In this document: piece after piece, positions 34,467 through 42,859 of the stretch
Numbering within the stretch: position 1 is the first letter of the stretch
How the letters are laid out: every line of letters starts with the position of its first letter
Source of the DNA: Marininema mesophilum
GTDB lineage: Bacteria; Bacillota; Bacilli; Thermoactinomycetales; DSM-45169
Reading direction: 5' to 3'
Length of the DNA stretch: 64,000 nt
NCBI RefSeq assembly: GCF_900106775.1
Contig: NZ_FNNQ01000008.1
Coordinates: 62,001-126,000 of the forward strand
Made by a program: the position numbers and the translations under genes
Notes under the pieces: generated by a model
The model's input: the letters and a program-made list of their open reading frames with translations, nothing else
What the model was told of the DNA's origin: nothing
The model's database searches: none

Positions 34467-36839
34467 TTATTTGATGGTTATCTTGATCTCTTTTTTCCTC
34501 TCATTACCAGCATCATCCACTGCTCTGATCCAAACTTTTGTTGTACCTTTACTGAAAGTACCTTTTTTGAAACTATAGGATAAGGGTAGTACACTTTTAC
34601 CTTTATCATTGTCGGTCACAGGAATCGAGTTCCACGTTTTATACTTGGTCCCTTTTTTCTTCCAAGTTACTTTTATTGGCATAGTCGAGAATCCATATTG
34701 GCCCGGTACAGGTCCCAATAACAAATCCTGAATACTCCCCTTTATCTTTGCTGAGGAGAAGGTACTTGCCATCTTTATTGTCGGCGCTGTCCGATCAATA
34801 ATCGGTGTTTCTTTGTTTTCCGACCTTTCTCCTTTATCGTATTCTCTACCTTGATCCTTAGCAGTCATTTTCATCTCATATATTCCATCGGGGAGAGATT
34901 TGCCGTTCTTATCCTTCCCACTCCAAACTTGTTCACTCATTCCACTCTTGGAATTGGATTTACTAAAGATGGTATATTTACGAGCAGGATCCCCATTTTT
35001 ATCTAATTGGGTCGCATAAAGATTGAGGCTCTCTATTTGCGTAGGCAGGTACCAAGAGAGGACCGCATGATCTTTGATCCCGTCACCATTAGGTGAGAAT
35101 GGATTTGGGCTTATTGCGAGATAGCCTATTAATGGGTAATCTTTAGGATTAATTAATACGGTAAAGGGAAGCTTTAGCGTCTTTTTACCGTCCTGTAATT
35201 GTATTTGACCAGTGTATATTCCACGAGGTAGACTCGTACCTACCTGCAGACCAATATTCAAATCCGTCTTGCTATTTCCTTTCACTGTTAACGATTTCGG
35301 TACCTCTACTTTGATGTTACTATTGCCGTTAAAAAGTTGTGCTTTGACCTGATAGGATTTATCCGTTTTTGCTAGATTCTCAACTGCTGCCTTCCGCTGA
35401 ACCTGAACCGTCCCAGGACCATGATCCAGCTTACCAAAACTCAAATTGGATGGCATGATCAATGTTTGAGTATCTATCGCTTTTGGGATATCAATCCGTC
35501 CCGATCCTTGCACATAGGCAGGATACACCTTTCCTTTATCATCATGAAGGGTAGTGGCCGTGTTAGCTAGTGCTGCTTTGATCTCCCGCACATTCCAATC
35601 AGGATGGGCTTGTTTAACGAGAGCCGCTGCACCTGCTACATGAGGTGTAGCCATACTTGTACCATAAAGGGTGTCATATTTTCCATTGCGCACGGTACTA
35701 GTAATATCCTTACCCGGTGCGATTACATCAGGTTTAATAGCCCAGCTTCCAGTGACAGGACCTTTGGAACTAAAATCAGCCACCCTTTCCTGTTTTGTAT
35801 TGGATGCTGTTGTAGCAGTTTTTCCAGACTTTCCTTTCGTAGACGCACCCACGGAAATCGCTTCCCGAGAGGTGCCGGGTGACGTCACTGTCCAATTGCC
35901 ATTCTCCCCGTCATTTCCATTGGCTACCACAGGAATGGTCCCTTTTAATGCGGCTATATCTAGCGCGATAGCCGTGGGATCTTCTGTAGTATTATCGCTA
36001 TACCCCAAGGAGAGATTGATGACGTCGGCCTTCTCTTTTACAGCCCTTTCAATAGCTGCTAGGATATCTTCTGTGAAGCTAAAACCATTTTTATCAAACA
36101 CGCGATAAGCCAGAATGGACGCCCCAGGTGCAACGCCTTTCAATTTCCCATTTGCAGAAATGATCCCTGCGACATGAGTACCATGACCCTCTCTGACCTC
36201 GTCCTGGGGAGTTTTATCATTTTCTACAAAGTCGTATCCGCCAATCACTTTCCCTTTCAAATCAGGATGGGTGGCATCTACACCTGTATCCACAACAGCC
36301 ACCCGCATCCCCTTACCGTTAATGGCTGAACCCTTTAGATCTTTTCTCTTCCAAACATCTGGAGCGCCTATCATTGGCACGCTCTCTTTCAAATGCGTTT
36401 TATAGCGGGTATTAGGCCAGATGCGTTTAACACCCGCTATCTTTGCCAGCTTACTAACATCTTGACCTTGTAATGTAGCAGAAAACCCAGAAAACACTGT
36501 ACTATAGATGCGACTCTTATGTATACTGGGGACTTCATTCTTCGCCTCTTTGATGACTTGATCCCGCTGTGAGGTCAATTGTTTAGATAATTGTGAGGTG
36601 GCTACGCTCTTGTTCATTGCCGCAACACCTGTTGGAGGAGCCGCCAACTCCACAAGAACCTTGGTCCGTTCACTACCGCGGGTTTTTACTCCCTCCGCAA
36701 TATTATTCTTTGTCCACTTTTTCGTAATCGCTGCCTTACCAGTGGCTCCCTCCGCTTTAACAATAGGTTTGCCCAAGGAAATCCCCAGTGCTCCGACAAC
36801 CAAAGCTGAAGATAACAAGATGGCGCTTACTTTTTTCAC
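34467..36839 (-). CDS. Secreted subtilisin-like (S8) serine protease 1
   Basis: A 790-aa exported protease. It has a signal peptide (residues 1-29), an inhibitor I9-type propeptide (about 58-148), and a catalytic domain with Asp184 (VVDTGVD), His222 (GHGTHVAG) and Ser395 (GTSMATPHVAG), plus the oxyanion Asn in VVANGND. The C-terminal 330 residues form Ig-like modules, including a FlgD-like SPNPFSPNGDGIKD segment. The GTG start at 36839 follows GGGGG. It closely resembles the protease at 42860 but lacks that protein's PA-like insert: ISVGAS is joined almost directly to GKTATT. It is related to Vpr-like minor extracellular proteases and lies within the segment bounded by spoVR repeats. Confidence 0.94.
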   Translation of the reverse strand: MKKVSAILLSSALVVGALGISLGKPIVKAEGATGKAAITKKWTKNNIAEGVKTRGSERTKVLVELAAPPTGVAAMNKSVATSQLSKQLTSQRDQVIKEAKNEVPSIHKSRIYSTVFSGFSATLQGQDVSKLAKIAGVKRIWPNTRYKTHLKESVPMIGAPDVWKRKDLKGSAINGKGMRVAVVDTGVDATHPDLKGKVIGGYDFVENDKTPQDEVREGHGTHVAGIISANGKLKGVAPGASILAYRVFDKNGFSFTEDILAAIERAVKEKADVINLSLGYSDNTTEDPTAIALDIAALKGTIPVVANGNDGENGNWTVTSPGTSREAISVGASTKGKSGKTATTASNTKQERVADFSSKGPVTGSWAIKPDVIAPGKDITSTVRNGKYDTLYGTSMATPHVAGAAALVKQAHPDWNVREIKAALANTATTLHDDKGKVYPAYVQGSGRIDIPKAIDTQTLIMPSNLSFGKLDHGPGTVQVQRKAAVENLAKTDKSYQVKAQLFNGNSNIKVEVPKSLTVKGNSKTDLNIGLQVGTSLPRGIYTGQIQLQDGKKTLKLPFTVLINPKDYPLIGYLAISPNPFSPNGDGIKDHAVLSWYLPTQIESLNLYATQLDKNGDPARKYTIFSKSNSKSGMSEQVWSGKDKNGKSLPDGIYEMKMTAKDQGREYDKGERSENKETPIIDRTAPTIKMASTFSSAKIKGSIQDLLLGPVPGQYGFSTMPIKVTWKKKGTKYKTWNSIPVTDNDKGKSVLPLSYSFKKGTFSKGTTKVWIRAVDDAGNERKKEIKITIK

Positions 36840-37032
36840 TACAATTCCCCCAATTCTCTATATATAGAAAAATTCACTATCCACCATTCGTTATTACCCG
36901 AAAATGATATTATAATATTTATACATGAAATACAAAATGAAAAATAAGGGAATTGTGTTGCTTATATCTAACTAGTTAAAAAAGAAAGGCTAACTACTCG
37001 AAAGTTCCTTCTGCTTCAGCCTATTTGTATGT
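36840..37032. other. AT-rich region between protease 1 and ntdB-like gene
   Basis: Contains the protease ribosome binding site and an AT-rich stretch with TATAAT on the minus strand (around 36911) but no well-spaced -35 element. No gene is seen. Confidence 0.4.
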
Positions 37033-37064
37033 AAAAATAAAAAAATCCGATTAATATCGGATTG
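37033..37064 (-). terminator. Terminator of the ntdB-like gene
   Basis: On the minus strand AATCCGAT-ATTA-ATCGGATT is followed by TTTTTATTTTT. Confidence 0.85.
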
Positions 37065-37165
37065 GAAATAAAAATAAGCAGATCTGATCCCGCTACAATG
37101 CTCCTCCAAAGCTTATATGCATCACTCATGATGATGATTATGACGAAGAACCCACTTTTTCTAAA

Positions 37166-38020
37166 TCATGCATTATCAAGAATTGATTTTAGCGTGTTAA
37201 TAATCCCGATTGAATACTCGCCTGCTGCAACTTTAGCATGAGCATTCTTTGCTTCCTCTGTTGCATTCTCAACCAGGTATCCGTGTTTTACTGCTTTTAA
37301 CATCTCTAAATCGTTTCCACTATCGCCAAATGCAAAAGTATGCTCCGGCTTCACTTTATACTTATTCAACATAAACCGTACAATCTCATCTTTCCCTGTG
37401 CCTATTGGGGTAAAATCAACATCAAAACAGTCTTCCGGATCTCCTGCAAGCGGATTACAACGGTTCATATTTACTGCAACACCGTACTGCTTAGCGACTG
37501 TTTTAATGGCTAAGAAACTTTCTCCATCGACCAATTCGTTTTGCTCTTGATAATAAAAGTTATGTTTATAACGTGAAATACCCAGTTGAGTTTGGGCGCG
37601 TAGATAAACCCGGTATTTTTCCTGTAATAGTTGAATGATCTCATCACTTTTTCGTTTGGAAAAGTTCCCGTTTTCCAGGCGGTAATCCCACTCTACATCT
37701 CGTTTTCCAAAATAATCTTCGGTAAAATAAGTGATTTCAGTTCCTAGATCACTGGCAATAAAGTGAGGGAGAAAACGGAAGTTCCCTCTTTCCATCTTAT
37801 CTAATACGGATTTCATACTACTCCCTGTAACTAAACCAAACATCAGTTCGCCATCATTCGATTTTTTCTCAATATATTTTTCAAGCTCATGAAAGTAATG
37901 TTGACGATCACCAATCAGGGAATGAGGATAGTACGTTTCATCAAAATCGCAAAAGACAATGTACTTTGGGCTGGTTACGTTAGAAAATAACTTAAATTCA
38001 GTTGTTTTATTTAGTAACAC
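37166..38020 (-). CDS. ntdB: HAD phosphatase, kanosamine-6-phosphate phosphatase (NtdB)-like
   Basis: A 284-aa HAD-superfamily (Cof/SPP-like) phosphatase. The nucleophile motif is YIVFCDFDETYYPHS, followed by VTGSS and the C-terminal FAFGDSGNDLEMLKAV with upstream GTGKDEIV. Several blocks (PHFIASDLGTEITYF, RYKHNFYYQEQ, VNMNRCNPLAGDPED) strongly resemble Bacillus NtdB, which removes phosphate from kanosamine 6-phosphate. The GTG at 38020 follows GGGAGGG; the frame extends to 38038. No ntdA aminotransferase or ntdC dehydrogenase is nearby, so the substrate source is unclear. Confidence 0.85.
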   Translation of the reverse strand: MLLNKTTEFKLFSNVTSPKYIVFCDFDETYYPHSLIGDRQHYFHELEKYIEKKSNDGELMFGLVTGSSMKSVLDKMERGNFRFLPHFIASDLGTEITYFTEDYFGKRDVEWDYRLENGNFSKRKSDEIIQLLQEKYRVYLRAQTQLGISRYKHNFYYQEQNELVDGESFLAIKTVAKQYGVAVNMNRCNPLAGDPEDCFDVDFTPIGTGKDEIVRFMLNKYKVKPEHTFAFGDSGNDLEMLKAVKHGYLVENATEEAKNAHAKVAAGEYSIGIINTLKSILDNA

Positions 38021-38285
38021 GTAAATTCCCTCCCTCATACATACCTAGATTGATTTAATATTTTACCACATAGACTCGAATAATACCATTAAAATAATAC
38101 TACAATACTATGCTTTTTTATCCAACCAGAACTATGGATACGTTTTCACTTACAAACATCTTCACCCGTACGCCTGGTGAAAGATTATGGAGTAATTTGA
38201 TGATACTAGACTGCCATAGGGTCGCTTTTATGCTTGTATGGGCACATGACGGATATATTCCGCATTTTTCACGAACGCAAAATAG

Positions 38286-38314
38286 TTGTATGATAGCAAA
38301 TTTTCTATTATAAT
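38286..38314 (+). promoter_or_regulatory. Sigma-A type promoter of the 45-aa gene
   Basis: TTGTAT (38286-38291) and TATAAT (38309-38314) are 17 bp apart, with the ribosome binding site AGGAG about 30 nt downstream. The rest of 38021-38285 shows no supported gene. Confidence 0.75.
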
Positions 38315-38357
38315 AAACTAAGCCGGCTGGCTAATTTCACAATAGGAGATGATTTTG

Positions 38358-38495
38358 GTGAGCGAAGCAATAAAACTTATCGGTCAGATTGTTAATCTCT
38401 TCAAAGAAGGGCTTACAGTAGAATCTATTGCTGAAATTCTGCACACTAGCATTAATGTAGTGAAGTGGGCACTTACATTGGCCGGAATACTATAA
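38358..38495 (+). CDS. Small helix-turn-helix-like protein, 45 aa
   Basis: GTG start at 38358 (TTG at 38355 also possible) after AGGAG at 38344. The product contains LFKEGLTVESIAEILHTS followed by INVVKWALTLAGIL, a pattern like a single helix-turn-helix. It has its own promoter at 38286 and a 21-bp-arm terminator beginning right after the stop, so it is very likely a real transcription unit despite its size. The family is not recognised; a small regulator or a membrane-active peptide are both possible. Confidence 0.7.
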   Translation: MSEAIKLIGQIVNLFKEGLTVESIAEILHTSINVVKWALTLAGIL

Positions 38496-38544
38496 CATTA
38501 AAAGCACCCACCTTAAATGTACCTTAAGGTGGGTGCTTTTAATG
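38496..38544 (+). terminator. Perfect terminator of the 45-aa gene
   Basis: Two exact 21-nt complementary arms around the loop ATGTACC. The stem starts at the base after the stop codon and ends in TTTTAATG. Confidence 0.92.
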
Positions 38545-38551
38545 TTCCACT

Positions 38552-38583
38552 AAAAGAGCGATACCTATAGGTATCGCTCTTTT
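38552..38583 (-). terminator. Palindromic terminator of spoVR
   Basis: A perfect 32-bp palindrome with the core GCGATACCTATAGGTATCGC and TTTT tail on either strand, 57 bp beyond the spoVR stop. The core is identical to that at 33935-33954. Confidence 0.85.
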
Positions 38584-38639
38584 GTAAATCCATTTACTTA
38601 TTTTGAATATCGATTAATTTAGTAAAGCAATATAATCAG

Positions 38640-40043
38640 TCATAAAAATCGACGATGACATTTTTTCCCGTTGTAGGTAAACAGGACGGGCTTTTTCTCA
38701 ATTTCCGTTTCGATATGGACCGTTCTCCCCCAAAGCACCTGAACGTGGGGAAGGGTTTTCTCGATATACTTTACATCCAATTCCATTCCCTCAAAGGAGT
38801 GTTTTAGATACAATTCACCATTATTGAGATAATCTCCATTCATCACCCAAATGGTTGGATGCCCACCATTTACTCGTGCAGTGATTAACTGCTCTCGAAC
38901 ATTTTCCCATCCTTTATCAGAGACCGTCCACTCATTTCCATTTCTCTGAAAAATATAGAGGTCAAGATCCTCTACTAGTTGCTCTGTTAAATAGTTACGA
39001 ATAAATGATGTATCTAAGTCCATTTCACGTACCTCAAACATCTTCTCTCTACCTTTGCCTATTTTCCGACCATAGCGCTCTTGCTCTTCTTTCGTAGGAT
39101 GATCCCAACGCTTTTCTATATCTTCAAACATTTTGAGACCCAGATAATAAGGGTTGATTGACGTTTGAGAAGGCTGTATCACAGAAGCATTCAACTTTGC
39201 AAACTCCAGTGTCTCTGCCTCACTTAAATCCATCTCCCGCAAAATTCTAATATGCCAATACGAAGCCCAGCCTTCATTCATGATCTTCGTTTCCATCTGA
39301 GGCCAGAAATAAAGCATTTCTTCCCTCATTACGGTCATAATGTCCTGTTGCCAACTCTCTAACACTTGGCTATGATTCATCAAAAAAAGAAGCAAATCCT
39401 TTTCCGATTCATCGGGCACTTTCGAACGTGGCTTTTTCACCGCTTTTTCTTCTTTTCCTTGATCTAGGCCCCATAAGTCATCGTAAGGAGACTTATGGGA
39501 ATGAGAGGTATCTGTTTTCTTTTCTTTTTTGCGTCGTGGTCGTTTCATTAAGCTTGGATCGACATGTTCTTGAATCGCCAACACATTATCAAGGAAATCC
39601 TCTACCTGATCTTTTCCATATTCCCTTTCATATTGACGGATCCGCTCGGCACTAGCGGCCATACTCTCTACCATATCGCGAGAGGTATTAGAGAAGCGAA
39701 CATTATTTTTGAAGAAATCGCAGTGGGCCAATACATGGGCTACGATTAGCTTATTTTGAAGGAGACTATTCCCTTTTAACAAAAATGCATAACATGGATT
39801 AGAATTAATGACCAATTCATAAATGCGACTTAAATTCAGATCATATTGTAGTTTCATTTTATGGAATGTTTTACCAAAACTCCAGTGCGAAAATCGCGTC
39901 GGCATTCCATAAGCTCCAAAGGTATAAATAATGTCTGCAGGACATATCTCATACCTCATTGGATAAAAATCAAGTCCATATCCCTTGGCAATCTCGGTAA
40001 TTTCCGCAATGGAGTCGCTCAGTTTTTTAAGTTCATCAGACAT
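38640..40043 (-). CDS. spoVR: SpoVR family stage V sporulation protein
   Basis: A 467-aa SpoVR protein, linked in Bacillus to spore cortex formation. Conserved blocks include YGLDFYPMRYEICPADIIYTFGAYGMPTRFSHW near the N-terminus, NEGWASYWH and INPYYLGLKMFEDIEKRW in the centre. The ATG at 40043 follows a strong AGGAGGAG; the frame is open to 40094. A lysine-rich insertion (about 178-225) separates the halves. A decayed copy of its 3' end lies 4650 bp away at 33992. Confidence 0.95.
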   Translation of the reverse strand: MSDELKKLSDSIAEITEIAKGYGLDFYPMRYEICPADIIYTFGAYGMPTRFSHWSFGKTFHKMKLQYDLNLSRIYELVINSNPCYAFLLKGNSLLQNKLIVAHVLAHCDFFKNNVRFSNTSRDMVESMAASAERIRQYEREYGKDQVEDFLDNVLAIQEHVDPSLMKRPRRKKEKKTDTSHSHKSPYDDLWGLDQGKEEKAVKKPRSKVPDESEKDLLLFLMNHSQVLESWQQDIMTVMREEMLYFWPQMETKIMNEGWASYWHIRILREMDLSEAETLEFAKLNASVIQPSQTSINPYYLGLKMFEDIEKRWDHPTKEEQERYGRKIGKGREKMFEVREMDLDTSFIRNYLTEQLVEDLDLYIFQRNGNEWTVSDKGWENVREQLITARVNGGHPTIWVMNGDYLNNGELYLKHSFEGMELDVKYIEKTLPHVQVLWGRTVHIETEIEKKPVLFTYNGKKCHRRFL

Positions 40044-40153
40044 TCGTCTTCTCCTCCTCACCCAAGGACGGTTCACTATCAGCATACGCATCAAGGTAAG
40101 AAACGTTGTGCAAAAATGGACAAAAGAGAAGGAGTCAAGATTAGGCCCCCTTC

Positions 40154-41212
40154 CTATTGATCTAGAATCGTCCGACTGCGAGAGGGAGAACTGGATCCGC
40201 GAGCTTGTATCACAACGGAAGGTTGGACATTCTTCGGATTTGTTTGCGTAAGATCATCCACCTCTCTATCCACAAAGGAGTGATCTAAACGAAAAACCTT
40301 CCCTTGATCATGGATGACAATCCGATTTTTCTCTTCACCTGCTGCTTTTACAAAGCGATGAATCGGTTCATCTACTGGTTCTTGGGATAAAACAAAGGTG
40401 TTCCAATGAATCGGCGTCACCATTTTCGCTCCGCTATCCTGTACCATCTGCCAAGCCTGTTCAGGAGTACAGTGAGCTCCCTGGAAAGAAATCGGTAAAT
40501 AAGCACCAATAGGAATAGCTATCCAATCGATAGGGCCTTCTTTACATAAAGACTTAAACTCCTCTGTCCAAGCCGTATCCCCAGAGAAAACTAAACGACG
40601 TCCCCTTTTCTCTAAAATATATCCATTCCAACCATAGTTTGTATTCCAAGGAAAGCGACTTCCCCAATGTCGAACGGGGAAGGCTTTTACTCGAAGTTCG
40701 GAAACTGGCTCGCCTTCTTCTTTATTGCCAAGCTCCATCACATCTCCAAAGGGAAGACGACGTAATAATCCCTTCGTATTCTTCGCAGTCACTACACGAA
40801 CGTGGGGTGCAGCCAGCGCTTTTAATGTCGACATATCAAAGTGGTCCATATGAGCATGAGAGAGGAGGATCAAATCTACATCCTTTACATCCTCAATCGA
40901 AAGTGCTGGCGGAGTGTATCGTTTGGGACCAATCTTCACTCCAGGAGCAATCGAAATCCCCACTCTAGAACCAAGCACCGGATCGGTAATGATTTTTGTA
41001 CCAAAGAAATTGATATACAATGTGGAGTGTCCAATCCACGTTATCGTGACCTCCCCATCATCCCACTCATCTGGTTTGGGGCGTGCATCAATATTACGAA
41101 ACGCAGGTTTAGGCATCAGTCGACGCAGACGCCCATAACGTACGGTAATCGCTGTCACCATCAACAGGAATACTCCACTAACAATGATTAATAATCCATA
41201 CAGGATCGCCAT
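40154..41212 (-). CDS. Membrane-anchored metallo-beta-lactamase fold hydrolase
   Basis: A 352-aa protein with one N-terminal membrane segment (residues about 2-24) and a metallo-beta-lactamase domain. Metal motif LSHAHMDHFD and further ligands in PVRHWGSR, FSGDTAW and PIHWNTF match the NAPE-PLD/UlaG-like group, which often acts on phosphodiesters. The ATG at 41212 follows GAGAGGAG. It lies upstream of spoVR on the same strand. Substrate is not inferable. Confidence 0.87.
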   Translation of the reverse strand: MAILYGLLIIVSGVFLLMVTAITVRYGRLRRLMPKPAFRNIDARPKPDEWDDGEVTITWIGHSTLYINFFGTKIITDPVLGSRVGISIAPGVKIGPKRYTPPALSIEDVKDVDLILLSHAHMDHFDMSTLKALAAPHVRVVTAKNTKGLLRRLPFGDVMELGNKEEGEPVSELRVKAFPVRHWGSRFPWNTNYGWNGYILEKRGRRLVFSGDTAWTEEFKSLCKEGPIDWIAIPIGAYLPISFQGAHCTPEQAWQMVQDSGAKMVTPIHWNTFVLSQEPVDEPIHRFVKAAGEEKNRIVIHDQGKVFRLDHSFVDREVDDLTQTNPKNVQPSVVIQARGSSSPSRSRTILDQ

Positions 41213-41763
41213 CCACTATGCTCCTCTCCATGATTGAACCCGAGGCAATTCGTTTCTTCACTAGGGTATTCAACCTACCTGTCTAAAGAAAGCTCCTAAC
41301 TAATCTTAGAGGAATATTTCCTATCATCCCCAAATACCCCTCACAAAATCGCTACCGATCATTTACAGACTATAAACCAATTCATGAGGTAAACTCAACG
41401 TAGAAATCAAAAAATAAAAGGCAATTTGACCTGTTGTCATCATTTCGCTGTAAATAGCGACGTTTTGGATCCGACAGCGTTTATATACTAGGATAGTCAA
41501 GTTACGAAGATCCGTCCTCCGGTCGATATATCGTTGGATAAGCCATAAATCGTTAAGATGAAACCTTCGATTTAATAAGTTCTTCCTAATGGTACGATAA
41601 GAATGGACAAGTTTTCCTCACTGATGTGATGATAGATGTGTACCAACAGTCGTTTAGCTGATCATAATAACCCTGCAACCGTGCACGTTGTGCAGTCCAC
41701 CGATATCACTTGTCCAAGCCAAACTGAAGCCATCCCATCTTCTTATAGAAAGGAATATTAACC
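41213..41763. other. Long intergenic region before fni
   Basis: About 550 bp between divergent genes. TTGACC (41426-41431) and TGTAAA (41449-41454), 17 bp apart on the plus strand, could be a promoter, though it is 300 bp from fni. Several short direct and inverted repeats are present, but I can name no RNA family or gene. Confidence 0.4.
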
Positions 41764-42801
41764 ATGGACAAAGATTACCGAACAGATCAACGAAAATCAG
41801 AGCATCTCGATATCGTTCTTCATAAAAAAGTAACCGGCCATCAGATTACTACTGGCTTAGAGCACTATCGCTTCCGCCATGAAGCCCTACCTGAAATCAA
41901 TTTTTCCGACATTGATCTGACTACTACATTCCTCAATAAAAAACTTCGAGCCCCCCTCCTAATTAGTTCAATGACTGGTGGAACGAGAGCGGCTCTCTCT
42001 ATTAACCAAAATCTCGCCATCGCAGCCCAAGAACGAGGATGGGCTATGGGTTTGGGGTCGGTACGTGCTGCCCTAGAACATCACGAAGTAGCTGACTCTT
42101 TTCAAGTACGGAGATTCGCTCCTGACATCTTACTTTTCGCTAACTTAGGAGCTGTGCAACTCAACTATGGTTATGGAGTGGATCATTGTCGCCAAATTAT
42201 CGAATTAACCGAGGCTGATGCTCTAATCCTCCATTTAAACAGCTTGCAAGAAGTCTTCCAACCTGAAGGAGATACGAATTTCCGCAACTTACTTCACCGT
42301 ATAGAAGATCTTTGCCACTCCCTTGAAGTACCCGTGGGGATAAAGGAAGTCGGTTGGGGGATCCATGGTGAGCTAGCTACTCGCCTGTATAAAGCTGGCG
42401 TTGCTTTCATCGATGTAGCTGGAGCTGGAGGCACTTCCTGGAGTCAAGTGGAAAAACACCGCTCCCTAGACGAGGAAGTACGTCAGGCAACGGAGGCATT
42501 TACCGAATGGGGAATTCCGACAGCTGACTGTATCGTAGATGTTCGCAGTCAAGCTCCCCATCAGGGGTTAATTGCGAGCGGTGGTATTCATACGGGTGTG
42601 GATGGAGCGAAGGCAATCGCCCTTGGAGCGGATCTCGTTGGATATGGACGTACGCTCCTTCACCATGCCTCGACTTCTCCGACTACTATGATATCCCAAT
42701 TGAAGAGAATCGAATGGGAACTAAAAATAGCGATGTTTGGTATTGGGATTCCCGACATTACCGCTTTACAGGGAACCCACCGCCTAACACTCATCCCATA
42801 A
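41764..42801 (+). CDS. fni: Type 2 isopentenyl-diphosphate delta-isomerase
   Basis: FMN-dependent interconversion of IPP and DMAPP, supplying isoprenoid synthesis. The 345-aa product has RKSEHLDIVL, PLLISSMTGGT, the glycine-rich FMN segment DVAGAGGTSWSQVE and IASGGIHTGVDGAKAIALGADLVGYGR. ATG 41764 follows AGAAAGGA. It is a single plus-strand gene between the MBL hydrolase and the second S8 protease, ending in a shared terminator. Confidence 0.95.
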   Translation: MDKDYRTDQRKSEHLDIVLHKKVTGHQITTGLEHYRFRHEALPEINFSDIDLTTTFLNKKLRAPLLISSMTGGTRAALSINQNLAIAAQERGWAMGLGSVRAALEHHEVADSFQVRRFAPDILLFANLGAVQLNYGYGVDHCRQIIELTEADALILHLNSLQEVFQPEGDTNFRNLLHRIEDLCHSLEVPVGIKEVGWGIHGELATRLYKAGVAFIDVAGAGGTSWSQVEKHRSLDEEVRQATEAFTEWGIPTADCIVDVRSQAPHQGLIASGGIHTGVDGAKAIALGADLVGYGRTLLHHASTSPTTMISQLKRIEWELKIAMFGIGIPDITALQGTHRLTLIP

Positions 42802-42838
42802 GAAAACGTCCTCTGGAAAAGCTAGAGGACGTTTTCTT
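42800..42838. terminator. Bidirectional terminator between fni and S8 protease 2
   Basis: AAGAAAACGTCCTC and GAGGACGTTTTCTT flank an 11-nt loop. The stem is nearly identical to the one after protease 1 (34406-34442). Confidence 0.88.
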
Positions 42839-42859
42839 CTTTTCTAGGCTTTAAGCCCT

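Noticed and set aside
38110..38313. A 67-codon open frame upstream of the 45-aa gene
   Set aside because: No ribosome binding site, no family, and it overlaps the promoter of the 45-aa gene.
41213..41763. A structured RNA upstream of fni
   Set aside because: The region is long and has small inverted repeats, but no conserved riboswitch or T-box core was found on either strand.
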